Part shown: positions 8,432-15,618 of the stretch, one piece after another | Layout: the number at the start of each line of letters is the position of its first letter | Numbering within the stretch: the stretch's first letter is position 1 | Source: Microbacterium marinilacus | GTDB lineage: Bacteria > Actinomycetota > Actinomycetes > Actinomycetales > Microbacteriaceae | Reading direction: 5' to 3' | Length of the DNA stretch: 64,000 bases | Assembly (NCBI RefSeq): GCF_019753765.1 | Contig: NZ_JAIJZW010000004.1 | Coordinates: 62,001 to 126,000 of the forward strand | The notes under the pieces: generated by a model | What the model was told of the DNA's origin: nothing | The model's database searches: none | What the model saw: the letters and a program-made list of their open reading frames with translations, nothing else | Translations under genes and position numbers: made by a program

Positions 8432-9259
8432 ATGACGAGGAAGTGGCCGGATCCTCCCCCGCTGTTCGACCTGGACGACCTCGAGCACCCGGGAGAGACG
8501 CCGAGCTGGACTCCCCGCGGCGCCCTCGTCGAGACGGCTCCCCTCGCAGCACCCGCACCGCCGGAGCCGGAGCCCTGGACGCAGCGGATCGCCGTGTTCG
8601 ACCTCGAGACCACGGGCATCGACGTGACGTCCGACCGCATCGTCACCGCGTACGTGGGGCTCCTCGACGGCACCGGCGCGGTGGTGCACGACGAGCACTG
8701 GCTGGCGGACCCCGGCGTGGAGATCCCCGAGGGCGCGACGGCCGTGCACGGCATCACCACCGAGCGGGCCCGCGCCGAGGGACGACCCGCCTCCGACGTC
8801 GTCTCGGAGATCGCGGCGGCGCTGCGGACGCTGATGTCAGGCGGCATCCCGATCGTGGCCTACAACGCGGCCTACGACCTGTCGCTCCTGAAGCACGAGT
8901 GCGAGCGGCACGGCGTCGAGCCGCTGGCCTCGCCCGCGCCCGTCGTCGATCCGTATGTCATCGACAAGACCCTCGACAAGTACCGCAAGGGCAAGCGCAC
9001 GCTCGACGTGGTGGCCGCGCACTACTCGGTGCCGCTCGACGCGGCGCACGAGGCCTCTGCCGACGCGATCGCAGCGGGCCGCGTGGCCCTCGCTCTGGCC
9101 GAGCGCTACGCGGACCGCCTTCCCGAGGACGTCCTCGAGCTGCACACCCGGCAGATCGGCTGGGCGCGCGAGCAGGCGGAGAGCCTCACCGAGTACTTCG
9201 TCAAGATCGGCCGACTGGAGCCCAGCGAGGCCCTCGACGGCAGCTGGCCCGTGCGCTGA
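8432..9259 (+). CDS. DEDD-family 3'-5' exonuclease (DnaQ-like)
   Basis: Exonuclease of the DNA polymerase III epsilon type, 275 residues. A 45-residue Pro/Glu-rich N-terminal tail precedes the fold. Exo I is VFDLETTGID near residue 56. Exo II is VAYNAAYDLSLL near residue 145. Exo III is HEASADAIAAGRVA near residue 208, with His then Asp spaced as in DEDDh enzymes. Such stand-alone proteins act in repair or RNA turnover; the actinobacterial replicative PHP exonuclease means this need not be the proofreader. The start follows a leaderless-type promoter. It is complete. Confidence 0.9.
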   Translation: MTRKWPDPPPLFDLDDLEHPGETPSWTPRGALVETAPLAAPAPPEPEPWTQRIAVFDLETTGIDVTSDRIVTAYVGLLDGTGAVVHDEHWLADPGVEIPEGATAVHGITTERARAEGRPASDVVSEIAAALRTLMSGGIPIVAYNAAYDLSLLKHECERHGVEPLASPAPVVDPYVIDKTLDKYRKGKRTLDVVAAHYSVPLDAAHEASADAIAAGRVALALAERYADRLPEDVLELHTRQIGWAREQAESLTEYFVKIGRLEPSEALDGSWPVR

Positions 9260-9299
9260 TCTCCGCCGCGCGGAGGAGGTCCGATCTCGGCGGGCTGCC

Positions 9300-9305
9300 T
9301 ACCAT
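9300..9305 (+). promoter_or_regulatory. -10 box (TACCAT), leaderless promoter of the small membrane protein gene
   Basis: TACCAT ends six bases before the ATG at 9312. Confidence 0.5.
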
Positions 9306-9311
9306 CGAGCC

Positions 9312-9638
9312 ATGGACCTCGATTGGGAGGGCATCGTGATCGCCGTGTGGATCGCGCTGCTGGCGCTGGGCGCCGTGGGAGGCGCGAGCTACGTGGTGTG
9401 GAGCATGATGCGCACGACGGACCTCGAGAAGAAGTACCCGCTGCAGGGCGGCGGAAGCGCCTTCGACGCGGTGTTCCGGCCGACGGCGCACGACGCGGAC
9501 CTGGAGTGGCAGTCCCTGAAGATCGTGCCGGTCCCCGCGCCGAGCCCGGACAAGGGGCCCGGGGTCATCGACTTCGACGCGGGTCGCATCGAGATCCGCG
9601 TCGCCGAGGAACGGGAGAACGACGAAGGCCCCGCCTGA
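9312..9638 (+). CDS. Small single-pass membrane protein of unknown function
   Basis: 108 residues that I do not recognise as a named family. One strongly hydrophobic segment (residues 7-30, GIVIAVWIALLALGAVGGASY) is followed by MMRTTDLEKKYPL and a soluble tail of about 75 residues. The tail has DAVFRPTAHDADLEWQ and an acidic end. N-out, C-in or the reverse is not clear. The stop codon lies within the loop of a perfect terminator hairpin shared with the convergent rpmE2 gene. It is likely real because of the promoter spacing and coding-like third positions. Confidence 0.72.
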   Translation: MDLDWEGIVIAVWIALLALGAVGGASYVVWSMMRTTDLEKKYPLQGGGSAFDAVFRPTAHDADLEWQSLKIVPVPAPSPDKGPGVIDFDAGRIEIRVAEERENDEGPA

Positions 9639-9652
9639 GCGGGGCCTTCGTC
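9621..9652. terminator. Bidirectional rho-independent-type hairpin
   Basis: Perfect 14-base-pair stem, GACGAAGGCCCCGC paired with its complement, around the loop CTGA. The loop TGA is the stop codon of the upstream membrane protein gene. It serves two convergent genes. A short T/TCGTC tail follows instead of a long U tract. Confidence 0.85.
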
Positions 9653-9662
9653 GTCTCGGGGA

Positions 9663-9914
9663 CTACTTCGAGCCGAAGTTCTTGAAGCGCGCGTTGAACT
9701 TCTCGATGCGGCCGGCCGAGTCCATGATGCGCTGCTTGCCCGTGTAGAACGGGTGCGAGGCCGACGAGATCTCGACATCGATGACCGGGTACTCGACGCC
9801 GTCGAGCTCGATGGTCTTGTCGCTGGTCACGGTCGAACGGGTGAGGAAGGTCTCGCCCGAGCCGAGGTCGCGGAACACGACGGCGTTGTACGCGGGGTGG
9901 ATGTCAGTCTTCAT
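9663..9914 (-). CDS. rpmE2: 50S ribosomal protein L31 type B
   Basis: Large-subunit ribosomal protein L31, 83 residues. [37 protein letters not shown] and [10 protein letters not shown] are diagnostic. It lacks the CxxC pairs of the zinc-binding form, so it is the zinc-independent paralogue, which in many actinobacteria is expressed when zinc is scarce. No Zur box was identified with confidence. A TAGACT -10 box and a short structured leader lie upstream. Confidence 0.95.
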   Translation of the reverse strand: MKTDIHPAYNAVVFRDLGSGETFLTRSTVTSDKTIELDGVEYPVIDVEISSASHPFYTGKQRIMDSAGRIEKFNARFKNFGSK

Positions 9915-9975
9915 GGGGTCCTTGCCAAGAGGTTTCGAAAGTCTTCCGGTGCTTGGGCACCAACGAAAGAGTCTA
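9915..9975 (-). promoter_or_regulatory. rpmE2 promoter and candidate L31 ribosomal-protein leader
   Basis: On the minus strand a TAGACT -10 box (9970-9975) precedes about 55 bases of untranslated leader. The leader holds a hairpin with stem GGTGC/GCACC (9948-9961) and a self-complementary TTTCGAAA (9933-9940). Autoregulatory L31 leaders are known in Actinobacteria, but membership in that class is only inferred. Confidence 0.45.
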
Positions 9976-10016
9976 CCAGCTTCAGAGCCGCGCCGTGGAC
10001 GCCATCTTCCGGCGGG

Positions 10017-10799
10017 TCAGAGGGCGCGTGCCGCGTAGCGGCCGCCCTCCTCGTTCAGCGCGACCTCCAGGCCGAACGTCTCCGAGAGGTTCTGCGCGGT
10101 CAGAGTCTCCGCGAGCGTGCCCTGAGCGACCGACCTGCCGTCCCGCAGCAGCAGCACGTGCGTGAAGCCCGGCGGGATCTCCTCAACATGGTGCGTGACC
10201 ATCACCAGCGCTGGCGTCACCGGGGACTGCGCGTACTCGCTCAGCAGCCCGACCAGCACCTCGCGTGAGCCGAGGTCGAGGCTGGCCGTGGGCTCGTCGA
10301 GCAGCAGCAGCTCGGGATCGGTCATGATGGCCCGCGCCACCTGCACGCGCTTCTGCTCGCCATCGCTGAGCGTGCCGAACGTGCGATCGGCGAGGTGCTC
10401 CAGTCGCCACTCGCGCAGCACACGGAGGGCGCGCCGCTCGTCGACGTTCTCGTACTGCTCGTTCCACCTGCCCAGCACGGAGTAGGCGGCGGTCAGCACG
10501 GCGTTCAGCACCGTCTCGTCGGCGGGGATCCGCCGTGCGAGCGCCTGCGACGCGAAGCCGATCCGCGGGCGCAGCTCGAACACGTCGGTGCGCCCCAGGC
10601 GCTCGTCGAGGATCTCGACCGTGCCCGACGTCGGGTGCAGCAGCGTGTCCGCGAGCTGCAGGACCGTGGTCTTGCCCGCCCCGTTCGGCCCGAGCACCAC
10701 CCAGCGCTCGTCGTCGTTCACCGCCCAGCTGAGTCCGTCCACGATGTTCCGGCCATCTCGGCGGACCACGACGTCTTCGAAGGAGAGCACTGTGGGCAT
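10017..10799 (-). CDS. ABC transporter ATP-binding protein
   Basis: 260-residue ABC ATPase. Walker A is GPNGAGKTT near residue 40, Q-loop FASQALARR near 85, signature LSDGEQKRVQVARA near 146, Walker B LLLLDEPTASLD near 167 and the H-loop VTHHVEE near 202. The closest pattern is the ModF/YlmA-like group of ATPases that sit alone without a permease, and no permease gene is adjacent here. ATG start with TAGGCT six bases upstream. The transported substrate, or a non-transport role, cannot be decided from the sequence. Confidence 0.88.
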   Translation of the reverse strand: MPTVLSFEDVVVRRDGRNIVDGLSWAVNDDERWVVLGPNGAGKTTVLQLADTLLHPTSGTVEILDERLGRTDVFELRPRIGFASQALARRIPADETVLNAVLTAAYSVLGRWNEQYENVDERRALRVLREWRLEHLADRTFGTLSDGEQKRVQVARAIMTDPELLLLDEPTASLDLGSREVLVGLLSEYAQSPVTPALVMVTHHVEEIPPGFTHVLLLRDGRSVAQGTLAETLTAQNLSETFGLEVALNEEGGRYAARAL

Positions 10800-10805
10800 G
10801 TCGCC

Positions 10806-10811
10806 AGCCTA
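10806..10811 (-). promoter_or_regulatory. -10 box (TAGGCT), leaderless promoter of the ABC ATPase gene
   Basis: On the minus strand TAGGCT ends six bases before the ATG at 10799. Confidence 0.6.
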
Positions 10812-10878
10812 CCCACTCGATCGGCGGTGCCAGCCCGCGCTCGGCCCGACCGCGACGGGGACGGCGCAGTCCGCGCGC

Positions 10879-10884
10879 TACGCT
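10879..10884 (+). promoter_or_regulatory. -10 box (TACGCT) of serB
   Basis: TACGCT ends eight bases before the GTG at 10893, consistent with a leaderless message. Confidence 0.5.
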
Positions 10885-10892
10885 CGTGACTC

Positions 10893-11528
10893 GTGACCGC
10901 GCGCTTCCTGATCGTGCTCGACGCCGATTCCACCCTCATCCGCAACGAGGTGATCGAGCTGATCGCCGACGAGGCGGGCCGCGGCGCCGAGGTGGCCGCG
11001 GCGACCGAGGCCGCCATGCGCGGCGAGGTCGACTTCGCCGAGAGCCTCCGCTCGCGCGTCAGGGAGCTGGCGGGCGTCCCCGTCACCTCGTTCGAACGCG
11101 TCCGGTCCCGCATCGAGCCGACGCCCGGCGTCACCGACCTGATCGATGCGGCCCACTCTCGAGGCGGCGTCGTCGGCGTGGTCTCGGGCGGCTTCCACGA
11201 GATCCTGGACGAGCTCGCCCCGGCCCTCGGCGTCGACCTGTGGCGCGCGAACCGGCTCGTCGCCGTCGACGGCGAGCTGACGGGCGAGGTCGACGGACCG
11301 ATCGTGGACGCCGCGGCCAAGCGTGACTGGCTCACCCGTTGGGCGACCGAGCGCGGGGTGCCGATGTCCCGCACGATCGCGATCGGCGACGGCGCCAACG
11401 ATCTGCTCATGCTCCGGGCCGCCGGCCTCGGCCTCGCCTTCAACGCCAAGCCCGCCGTGCGGGCGTCGGCTCCGCTCGTGGTCGGTCCGGTCGACCTCGC
11501 GCAGGTCGTCCCGCTGCTCCCCCGCTGA
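10893..11528 (+). CDS. serB: Phosphoserine phosphatase (HAD family)
   Basis: Haloacid dehalogenase-type phosphatase, 211 residues, matching the catalytic half of SerB. It would convert phosphoserine to serine, the last step of serine synthesis. Nucleophile motif VLDADSTLI at residues 7-15, then EVIELIADEAGRG, MRGEVDFAESL, motif II VSGGFHEI near residue 99, the Lys of motif III near 140 and AIGDGANDLLML near 165. The ACT regulatory domain of longer SerB proteins is missing. GTG start by fit to the family and the promoter. Specificity for phosphoserine is inferred from motifs. Confidence 0.9.
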   Translation: MTARFLIVLDADSTLIRNEVIELIADEAGRGAEVAAATEAAMRGEVDFAESLRSRVRELAGVPVTSFERVRSRIEPTPGVTDLIDAAHSRGGVVGVVSGGFHEILDELAPALGVDLWRANRLVAVDGELTGEVDGPIVDAAAKRDWLTRWATERGVPMSRTIAIGDGANDLLMLRAAGLGLAFNAKPAVRASAPLVVGPVDLAQVVPLLPR

Positions 11529-11567
11529 GGGGCGTCCTCCGCGACCCCGACGAAGACCGAGGCGCGC

Positions 11568-11996
11568 TCACCAGGGCATCGTGCGCGCCGGGTCCCTCCG
11601 GCTGTCGTCCGGCGCGGGGGGAAGCGGCTCGCCGCCCGCGCGCACGCAGAGCCACCGCAGCTGTCCGTCGCTCTCCGGCAGTGCCCGCCACGTGCGCCAC
11701 ACGCCCTGCCCGACCCGCACGACGCTTCCGGCACGGACGTCGACCACGTCGCCGTCGAGCCCCATCTGCCCCTCGCCCGCCAGGAACACGTAGAGCTCCT
11801 CGATCCGCGAATGGGCGTGCCAGTAGCCGGCCTCCTCGCCTGGCTCCAACGCGTTCGCCGACAGACCGATGTACTGCATCGCGAGCTCGTGATCGACGAT
11901 GCGACGTCCGTCCCGCGCCCGCGCGGCGTCGAAGCCGCCGTGATGCCGGCGCCACTCGTCGGCGCCGCCGATCTGGACGATCTCGTAGTCGCCCAT
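11568..11996 (-). CDS. Cupin-domain protein
   Basis: 142 residues, single cupin barrel. Motif 1 (GYWHAHSRIEELYVFLAGEG, residues about 57-76) has the two His, Glu and later region typical of metal-binding cupins. Motif 2 (VRAGSVVRVGQGVWRTWRAL) has no clear His, which is replaced by a Trp-rich segment. A role as a small-molecule sensor or isomerase is possible but not shown. It is the last gene of a three-gene coupled operon; its ATG overlaps the stop of the PNPOx-like gene by one base. Confidence 0.8.
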   Translation of the reverse strand: MGDYEIVQIGGADEWRRHHGGFDAARARDGRRIVDHELAMQYIGLSANALEPGEEAGYWHAHSRIEELYVFLAGEGQMGLDGDVVDVRAGSVVRVGQGVWRTWRALPESDGQLRWLCVRAGGEPLPPAPDDSRRDPARTMPW

Positions 11997-12574
11997 CAGC
12001 GCGCCTCCTCCTCGAGCACCGGCGGGTTCCAGCCGCCGCTCCCCCGCTCGTAGACCATGCGGACGTGCCGGCGGTCACGCGCCCCCTGCCAGAACTCCAC
12101 CCTGCTGGGCGCGATGCGCCACAGCACCCAGTCCGCGTCGGCCACGCCCTCCCGGGCGCCAGAGGCGCGCGAGGCGAAGTCGGCTGCGCTGTCCTCCGCG
12201 GTCGCTTCCGTCACCGCCCCGCGCACCCGCACGGCTCGCATCTGCGACGGCCACCAGAAGTTCAGGGCGGCGACCGGGTCGGCGGCGAGCTGCAGGCCCT
12301 TCCGCGACGAACGGCGGCCGGCGACGGCCCAGCCACGGCGCCCGACATCCTTCAGGATGAGCGTGCGAGCGTCGGGGACCCCGTCCTCGCCCACCGTCGC
12401 GAGGGTCGCGGCGTGCGGCTCCGCGACACCCGCGCCGACCGCGGCCTCCAGCCACCGCACGAACAGCGGCTCGGGTTCACGGGGCGGCGCCTCCGCGCCT
12501 CCGGCGGGAGCAGTGCCCGTCAAGGACGGCAGGGCTCGCAGCCAGGCCGCCCTCTCCCCGCCCGGGCGGGTCAT
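11996..12574 (-). CDS. Pyridoxine/pyridoxamine 5'-phosphate oxidase-like flavoprotein
   Basis: FMN-dependent split-barrel oxidase, 192 residues, resembling PdxH. Motifs include AATLATVGEDGVPDARTLILKD (FMN phosphate site, about residues 45-66), RGWAVAGRRSSRKGLQLAADP, ALNFWWPSQMRAVRVRG (about 95-111) and the C-terminal VEFWQGARDRRHVRMVYERG, which carries the RxH substrate-binding signature of PdxH. Either it makes pyridoxal phosphate or it is a related actinobacterial PNPOx. Its ATG overlaps the stop of the TetR gene by four bases, so it is likely under that regulator's promoter. Confidence 0.82.
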   Translation of the reverse strand: MTRPGGERAAWLRALPSLTGTAPAGGAEAPPREPEPLFVRWLEAAVGAGVAEPHAATLATVGEDGVPDARTLILKDVGRRGWAVAGRRSSRKGLQLAADPVAALNFWWPSQMRAVRVRGAVTEATAEDSAADFASRASGAREGVADADWVLWRIAPSRVEFWQGARDRRHVRMVYERGSGGWNPPVLEEEAR

Positions 12575-13140
12575 CGCCGCGGCCCGAGGAGCGCGAGGAA
12601 GCCCCGCACGGCGGACTGCATCGTCGACGGGTCGCCGAGGGCACGCGACAGCACGTAACCGCCCTGCAGCACGGCCACGGCGGCGATCGCTCGGTCCCGG
12701 GCCTGCTCGCCCGAAGACCCCTGCTCGCGGAACGCGGCGGCCACCAGATCGATGAGCGAGGAGAAGTAGCCGGCGACCTGCCCCCGCAGCTCGTCGTCCG
12801 CCATCACGAAGGGATCCGCCGTCAGCCTGCCGACACGGCATCCCGCGACCGCGTCGCGAGGACGCGAGAGATACGCCTCGAGCCGCTCGTCCGCCGCACC
12901 CTCCGCCTCGAGATCGCCCGCCGCCGATGCCAGCGTCTGCGCGACCGTGCGCGCGACCGCCGCGACCGCGAGCTCCCGCTTGGAGGGGAAGTGGTGGTAC
13001 AGGCTGCCCTGCCCGATCCCGCTGCGTGCCAGCACCTGCCGGGGTGTGGTGGCGGCCACGCCGTTCTCGGCGTACAGGTCCTGCGCCGCGCGCAGCACCG
13101 CCTCTCGTGCGCCGGGCGGCACGCTCGTATCGGTGGTCAT
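12571..13140 (-). CDS. TetR/AcrR family transcriptional regulator
   Basis: 189-residue TetR regulator. N-terminal helix-turn-helix with VLRAAQDLYAENGVAATTPRQVLARSGIGQGSLYHHFPSKREL (about residues 17-55) and a helical C-terminal ligand domain (about 80-185). First gene of an operon with the PNPOx-like and cupin genes. An in-frame ATG at 13152 would add four residues but lies over the putative -10 region, so 13140 is preferred. A palindrome at 13157-13168 sits between this gene and the divergent alpha/beta hydrolase. Similar LmrA/YxaF-type repressors control oxidoreductase genes; the ligand is unknown. Confidence 0.85.
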   Translation of the reverse strand: MTTDTSVPPGAREAVLRAAQDLYAENGVAATTPRQVLARSGIGQGSLYHHFPSKRELAVAAVARTVAQTLASAAGDLEAEGAADERLEAYLSRPRDAVAGCRVGRLTADPFVMADDELRGQVAGYFSSLIDLVAAAFREQGSSGEQARDRAIAAVAVLQGGYVLSRALGDPSTMQSAVRGFLALLGPRR

Positions 13141-13156
13141 GCCGCCGAGCATGGCA

Positions 13157-13168
13157 TACCTAGAGGTA
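13157..13168. promoter_or_regulatory. Candidate TetR operator overlapping divergent promoters
   Basis: TACCT-AG-AGGTA is a palindrome with five-base arms. A partial repeat (GGTAGGT) continues to 13171. It lies 17 bases before the TetR start and about 90 bases before the divergent hydrolase, and overlaps a minus-strand TAGGTA -10-like box. Binding by the adjacent TetR is inferred. Confidence 0.5.
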
Positions 13169-13209
13169 GGTCGGCAACACGGCCCATGTCGGATGTCGGC
13201 GGTCCGCCG

Positions 13210-13215
13210 TAGCCT
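13210..13215 (+). promoter_or_regulatory. -10 box (TAGCCT) for the 13260 hydrolase gene
   Basis: TAGCCT would start a transcript with a leader of about 40 bases that includes the AAGGAGCAGGAG ribosome site. Confidence 0.45.
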
Positions 13216-13259
13216 GCGAACAACGCGGAGCCCTCCACCGCCGAAGGAGCAGGAGCGAC

Positions 13260-13973
13260 ATGGTCGACACAGGATCCGAGATCGTCCTCGTCCCGGGACT
13301 CTGGCTGGATGCCGGGTCCTGGGACGAGGTGACCCCCGCGCTCACGGCGGCGGGGCACCGCGTCCATCCGCTGACGATGCCCGGCGTCGGCGCTCCCGCG
13401 TCGGCATCGGCCGACATCGGCATCGACGACTGGGTCGACGCCGTGGTCGAGCGCATCGACGACATCGACGCACCGGTCGTGCTCGTCGGCCACTCGGGCG
13501 GCGGGAACGTCGCCTTCGGCGCCGCCGACAGGCGACCCGACCGCGTCGCGCGGCTCGTGTACGTCGACACCGTGCCGCCGCCGGACGGGCGGGGCATCTC
13601 GGAGTTCCCGTCGGTCGACGGCGTCGTGCCTTTCCCCGGCTGGGACTTCTTCGACGAGGAGGACGTCTTCGACATCGACGCCGACACGCGCGAGCGCGTC
13701 GCCCGGGGCGCGCAAACCGTCCCCCTGCGCGTGCCCACGGATCCCCTCCGGCTCCGCGACGAGCGCCGTTTCGACATCCCGGCGACGATGCTCTCCGGCG
13801 CCCAGGACGAGGCAGGGGTGAGGGCGATGCTCGCCCAGTGGCCGACGTGGCACGAGAACGTGGAGCGGATCCGCTCCTTCGACGTCGTCCGGCTCGGCAC
13901 GGGCCACTGGCCGCAGTTCAGCAGCCCCGAGTCGCTGTCCGCGGTCCTGCGGAGGGTCGTCGAGGGTCAGTGA
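13260..13973 (+). CDS. Alpha/beta hydrolase
   Basis: 237-residue alpha/beta hydrolase. VLVPGLWLDAGSW gives the oxyanion loop near residue 10. VLVGHSGGGNVAFGAADRRPD gives the nucleophile Ser near residue 78, and GTGHWPQFSSPE the catalytic His near residue 216. The pattern resembles esterases and the menaquinone/haloperoxidase-like group found in actinobacteria. A good ribosome site (AAGGAGCAGGAG) precedes the ATG. It is divergent from the TetR operon, hence a possible TetR target. Its 3' end overlaps the end of convergent fabG by seven bases. Confidence 0.85.
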   Translation: MVDTGSEIVLVPGLWLDAGSWDEVTPALTAAGHRVHPLTMPGVGAPASASADIGIDDWVDAVVERIDDIDAPVVLVGHSGGGNVAFGAADRRPDRVARLVYVDTVPPPDGRGISEFPSVDGVVPFPGWDFFDEEDVFDIDADTRERVARGAQTVPLRVPTDPLRLRDERRFDIPATMLSGAQDEAGVRAMLAQWPTWHENVERIRSFDVVRLGTGHWPQFSSPESLSAVLRRVVEGQ

Positions 13974-14698
13974 CCCATGCCGAGCCCGCCGTCGACGGGG
14001 ATGACGGCACCCGAGATGTACGCGGCGTCGTCCGAGGCGAGCCACGCGACGGCTCCGGCGACCTCCGCCGCGCTGCCGTATCGGCCGGCGGGGATCGCCT
14101 TGCGGTACTCCGCCTGGGTGCCCTCGGGCAGCTCCGCCGTCATGTCGGTCTCGATGAAGCCGGGTGCGACGACGTTCGCCGTGATCCCCCGCGCGCCGAG
14201 CTCGCGCGTCAGCGACCGTGCGAAGCCCACGAGCGCGCTCTTCGACGCGGCGTAGTTCACCTGACCCGCGGACCCGTACAGTCCGACGACGCTCGAGATG
14301 AGGACGACGCGGCCGAAGCGAGCCTTGAGCATGCCCTTCGACGCACGCTTGACCACCCGGAAGGCGCCTCCGAGGTTCGTGGCGACGACACTGTCGAAGT
14401 CGTCCTCGCTCATGCGCATGAGCAGGGTGTCCTTGGTGATGCCGGCGTTTGCGACCACGATCTCCACGGCCCCGAGATTCTGCTCGACCTCCGTGAAGGC
14501 GGCGTCGAGCGACGCCGCATCGGTGACGTCGGCGCGCACCGTCAGCGTGCCCTCCGGCCCGTCGCCGCTGCGCGCCGTCACGGCCACGCGGTATCCGTCC
14601 CGCACCAGGCGCTCGGCGATCGCGCGCCCGATGCCGCGGTTGCCGCCGGTGACCAGGGCCACGCGTCCTGCCGTGCTGACTCCGGTGCTGGTGCTCAC
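13967..14698 (-). CDS. fabG: 3-oxoacyl-ACP reductase, SDR family
   Basis: Short-chain dehydrogenase of 243 residues that probably reduces 3-ketoacyl-ACP with NADPH. Cofactor motif TGGNRGIGRAIAER near residue 18 and NAGITKDTLLMRM near residue 85. The catalytic set is Ser in ISSVVGLYG (near 133) and Tyr/Lys in YAASKSALVGF (near 147-151). The C-terminal SGAVIPVDGGLGMGH is typical of FabG and of MabA-like enzymes. GTG start after AGGAGAG. It stands alone rather than in a fab cluster, so a housekeeping or a specialised role is possible. Confidence 0.9.
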   Translation of the reverse strand: MSTSTGVSTAGRVALVTGGNRGIGRAIAERLVRDGYRVAVTARSGDGPEGTLTVRADVTDAASLDAAFTEVEQNLGAVEIVVANAGITKDTLLMRMSEDDFDSVVATNLGGAFRVVKRASKGMLKARFGRVVLISSVVGLYGSAGQVNYAASKSALVGFARSLTRELGARGITANVVAPGFIETDMTAELPEGTQAEYRKAIPAGRYGSAAEVAGAVAWLASDDAAYISGAVIPVDGGLGMGH

Positions 14699-14890
14699 GA
14701 TGCTGCTCTCTCCTGTCCAGGGCCGGCCTGCCTAGGCCGACGATCCTCGCAAGCCTACTGAGCCGCTCCACGCCCCTCCTGGTCGCGCCATGCACAACGA
14801 CCGCCCGCGCGCGCTGTGGAGCACTGCCAAGCCGGCCCGCGCCCCGCGCCGGGGACACCCGGCGGGGCAGCCGCGACGACCCCGGCGGCG

Positions 14891-14896
14891 TAGGCT
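14891..14896 (+). promoter_or_regulatory. -10 box (TAGGCT) of the DUF3099 operon
   Basis: TAGGCT ends nine bases before the GTG at 14906. The interval includes GGAGG, so a very short leader or a leaderless start are both possible. Confidence 0.5.
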
Positions 14897-14905
14897 GGAG
14901 GCACC

Positions 14906-15385
14906 GTGAAGACGCCCAGGAAAGACGCACCCGCCGCGCAGTCGGCGACGTCGCTGCCGATCGCACCGGCCGACGACGCGGGCGACCGCGTGCGCAACTA
15001 CCTGCTCACGATGGGCATCCGCATCGCCTGCCTGGTCCTGATGGTCTGCATCCAGCCGTACGGCTGGTACAGCATCGTCTTCGCCGTCGGCGCAGTCTTC
15101 CTCCCCTACTTCGCGGTGGTCGGCGCGAACGCCGCGAGCGGCCGCACGGTCTCCGTCGCCCAGAGTCCCGAGACCGCGATCGAGGACCGCCCGGCGGAGC
15201 CGGAGCAGCATCGAGCAGAACCGCACTCCGTGATCCGCATCGCCGAGACCTCGGCCACGACCCCGACCCGCTCTCCCCAGGCCGACACGCCGGCTGCGGG
15301 AGGGGACGGGCATGGCAAGCCCGATGCGCCGCCCGCGACGCCGGGAGACGCGGGCCGACGAGTCGACGGCCCGGACGCGGCATGA
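14906..15385 (+). CDS. DUF3099-type membrane protein
   Basis: 159 residues. The core NYLLTMGIRIACLVLMVC and VFAVGAVFLPYFAVVGANAA (about residues 32-77) forms two transmembrane helices with the pattern of DUF3099 proteins, which are found throughout actinobacteria and have no known function. A Pro/Thr-rich, polar C-terminal tail of about 80 residues follows. GTG start supported by the promoter. Its stop overlaps the ATG of the next gene by four bases, making the first gene of an operon with a small cysteine protein and SURF1. Confidence 0.8.
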   Translation: MKTPRKDAPAAQSATSLPIAPADDAGDRVRNYLLTMGIRIACLVLMVCIQPYGWYSIVFAVGAVFLPYFAVVGANAASGRTVSVAQSPETAIEDRPAEPEQHRAEPHSVIRIAETSATTPTRSPQADTPAAGGDGHGKPDAPPATPGDAGRRVDGPDAA

Positions 15386-15618
15386 TCGGTCTGGATCCCG
15401 TCGCGCCGACCTGCTCGCGCGCCGGCTGCCCCGCCGCCGCCGCATGGTCGATCCGGTGGCGCAACCCCCGCATCCATTCCGCCGAACGGCGCAAGGTGTG
15501 GCTCGCCTGCGACGACCACGTCGACTACCTCCGGGACTTCCTCGCCGCCCGCGACTTCCCTCTCGAGGTCGCACCCGGGGTCGTCGCCGACGCCGGTCGC
15601 GCGGAGGAACGCCGATGA
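15382..15618 (+). CDS. Small Cys-containing conserved actinobacterial protein
   Basis: 78 residues. CSRAGCPAAAAWSIRWRNPRIHSAERRKVWLACDDHVDYLRDFL has three cysteines and two His spaced as in a possible metal-binding knuckle (CxxxxC, then CDDH). Homologues in actinobacterial genomes are sometimes labelled acetone carboxylase, which the sequence does not support. It is translationally coupled on both sides by ATGA overlaps, lying between DUF3099 and SURF1, so a link to respiratory-complex assembly is a guess from position. Confidence 0.7.
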   Translation: MIGLDPVAPTCSRAGCPAAAAWSIRWRNPRIHSAERRKVWLACDDHVDYLRDFLAARDFPLEVAPGVVADAGRAEERR

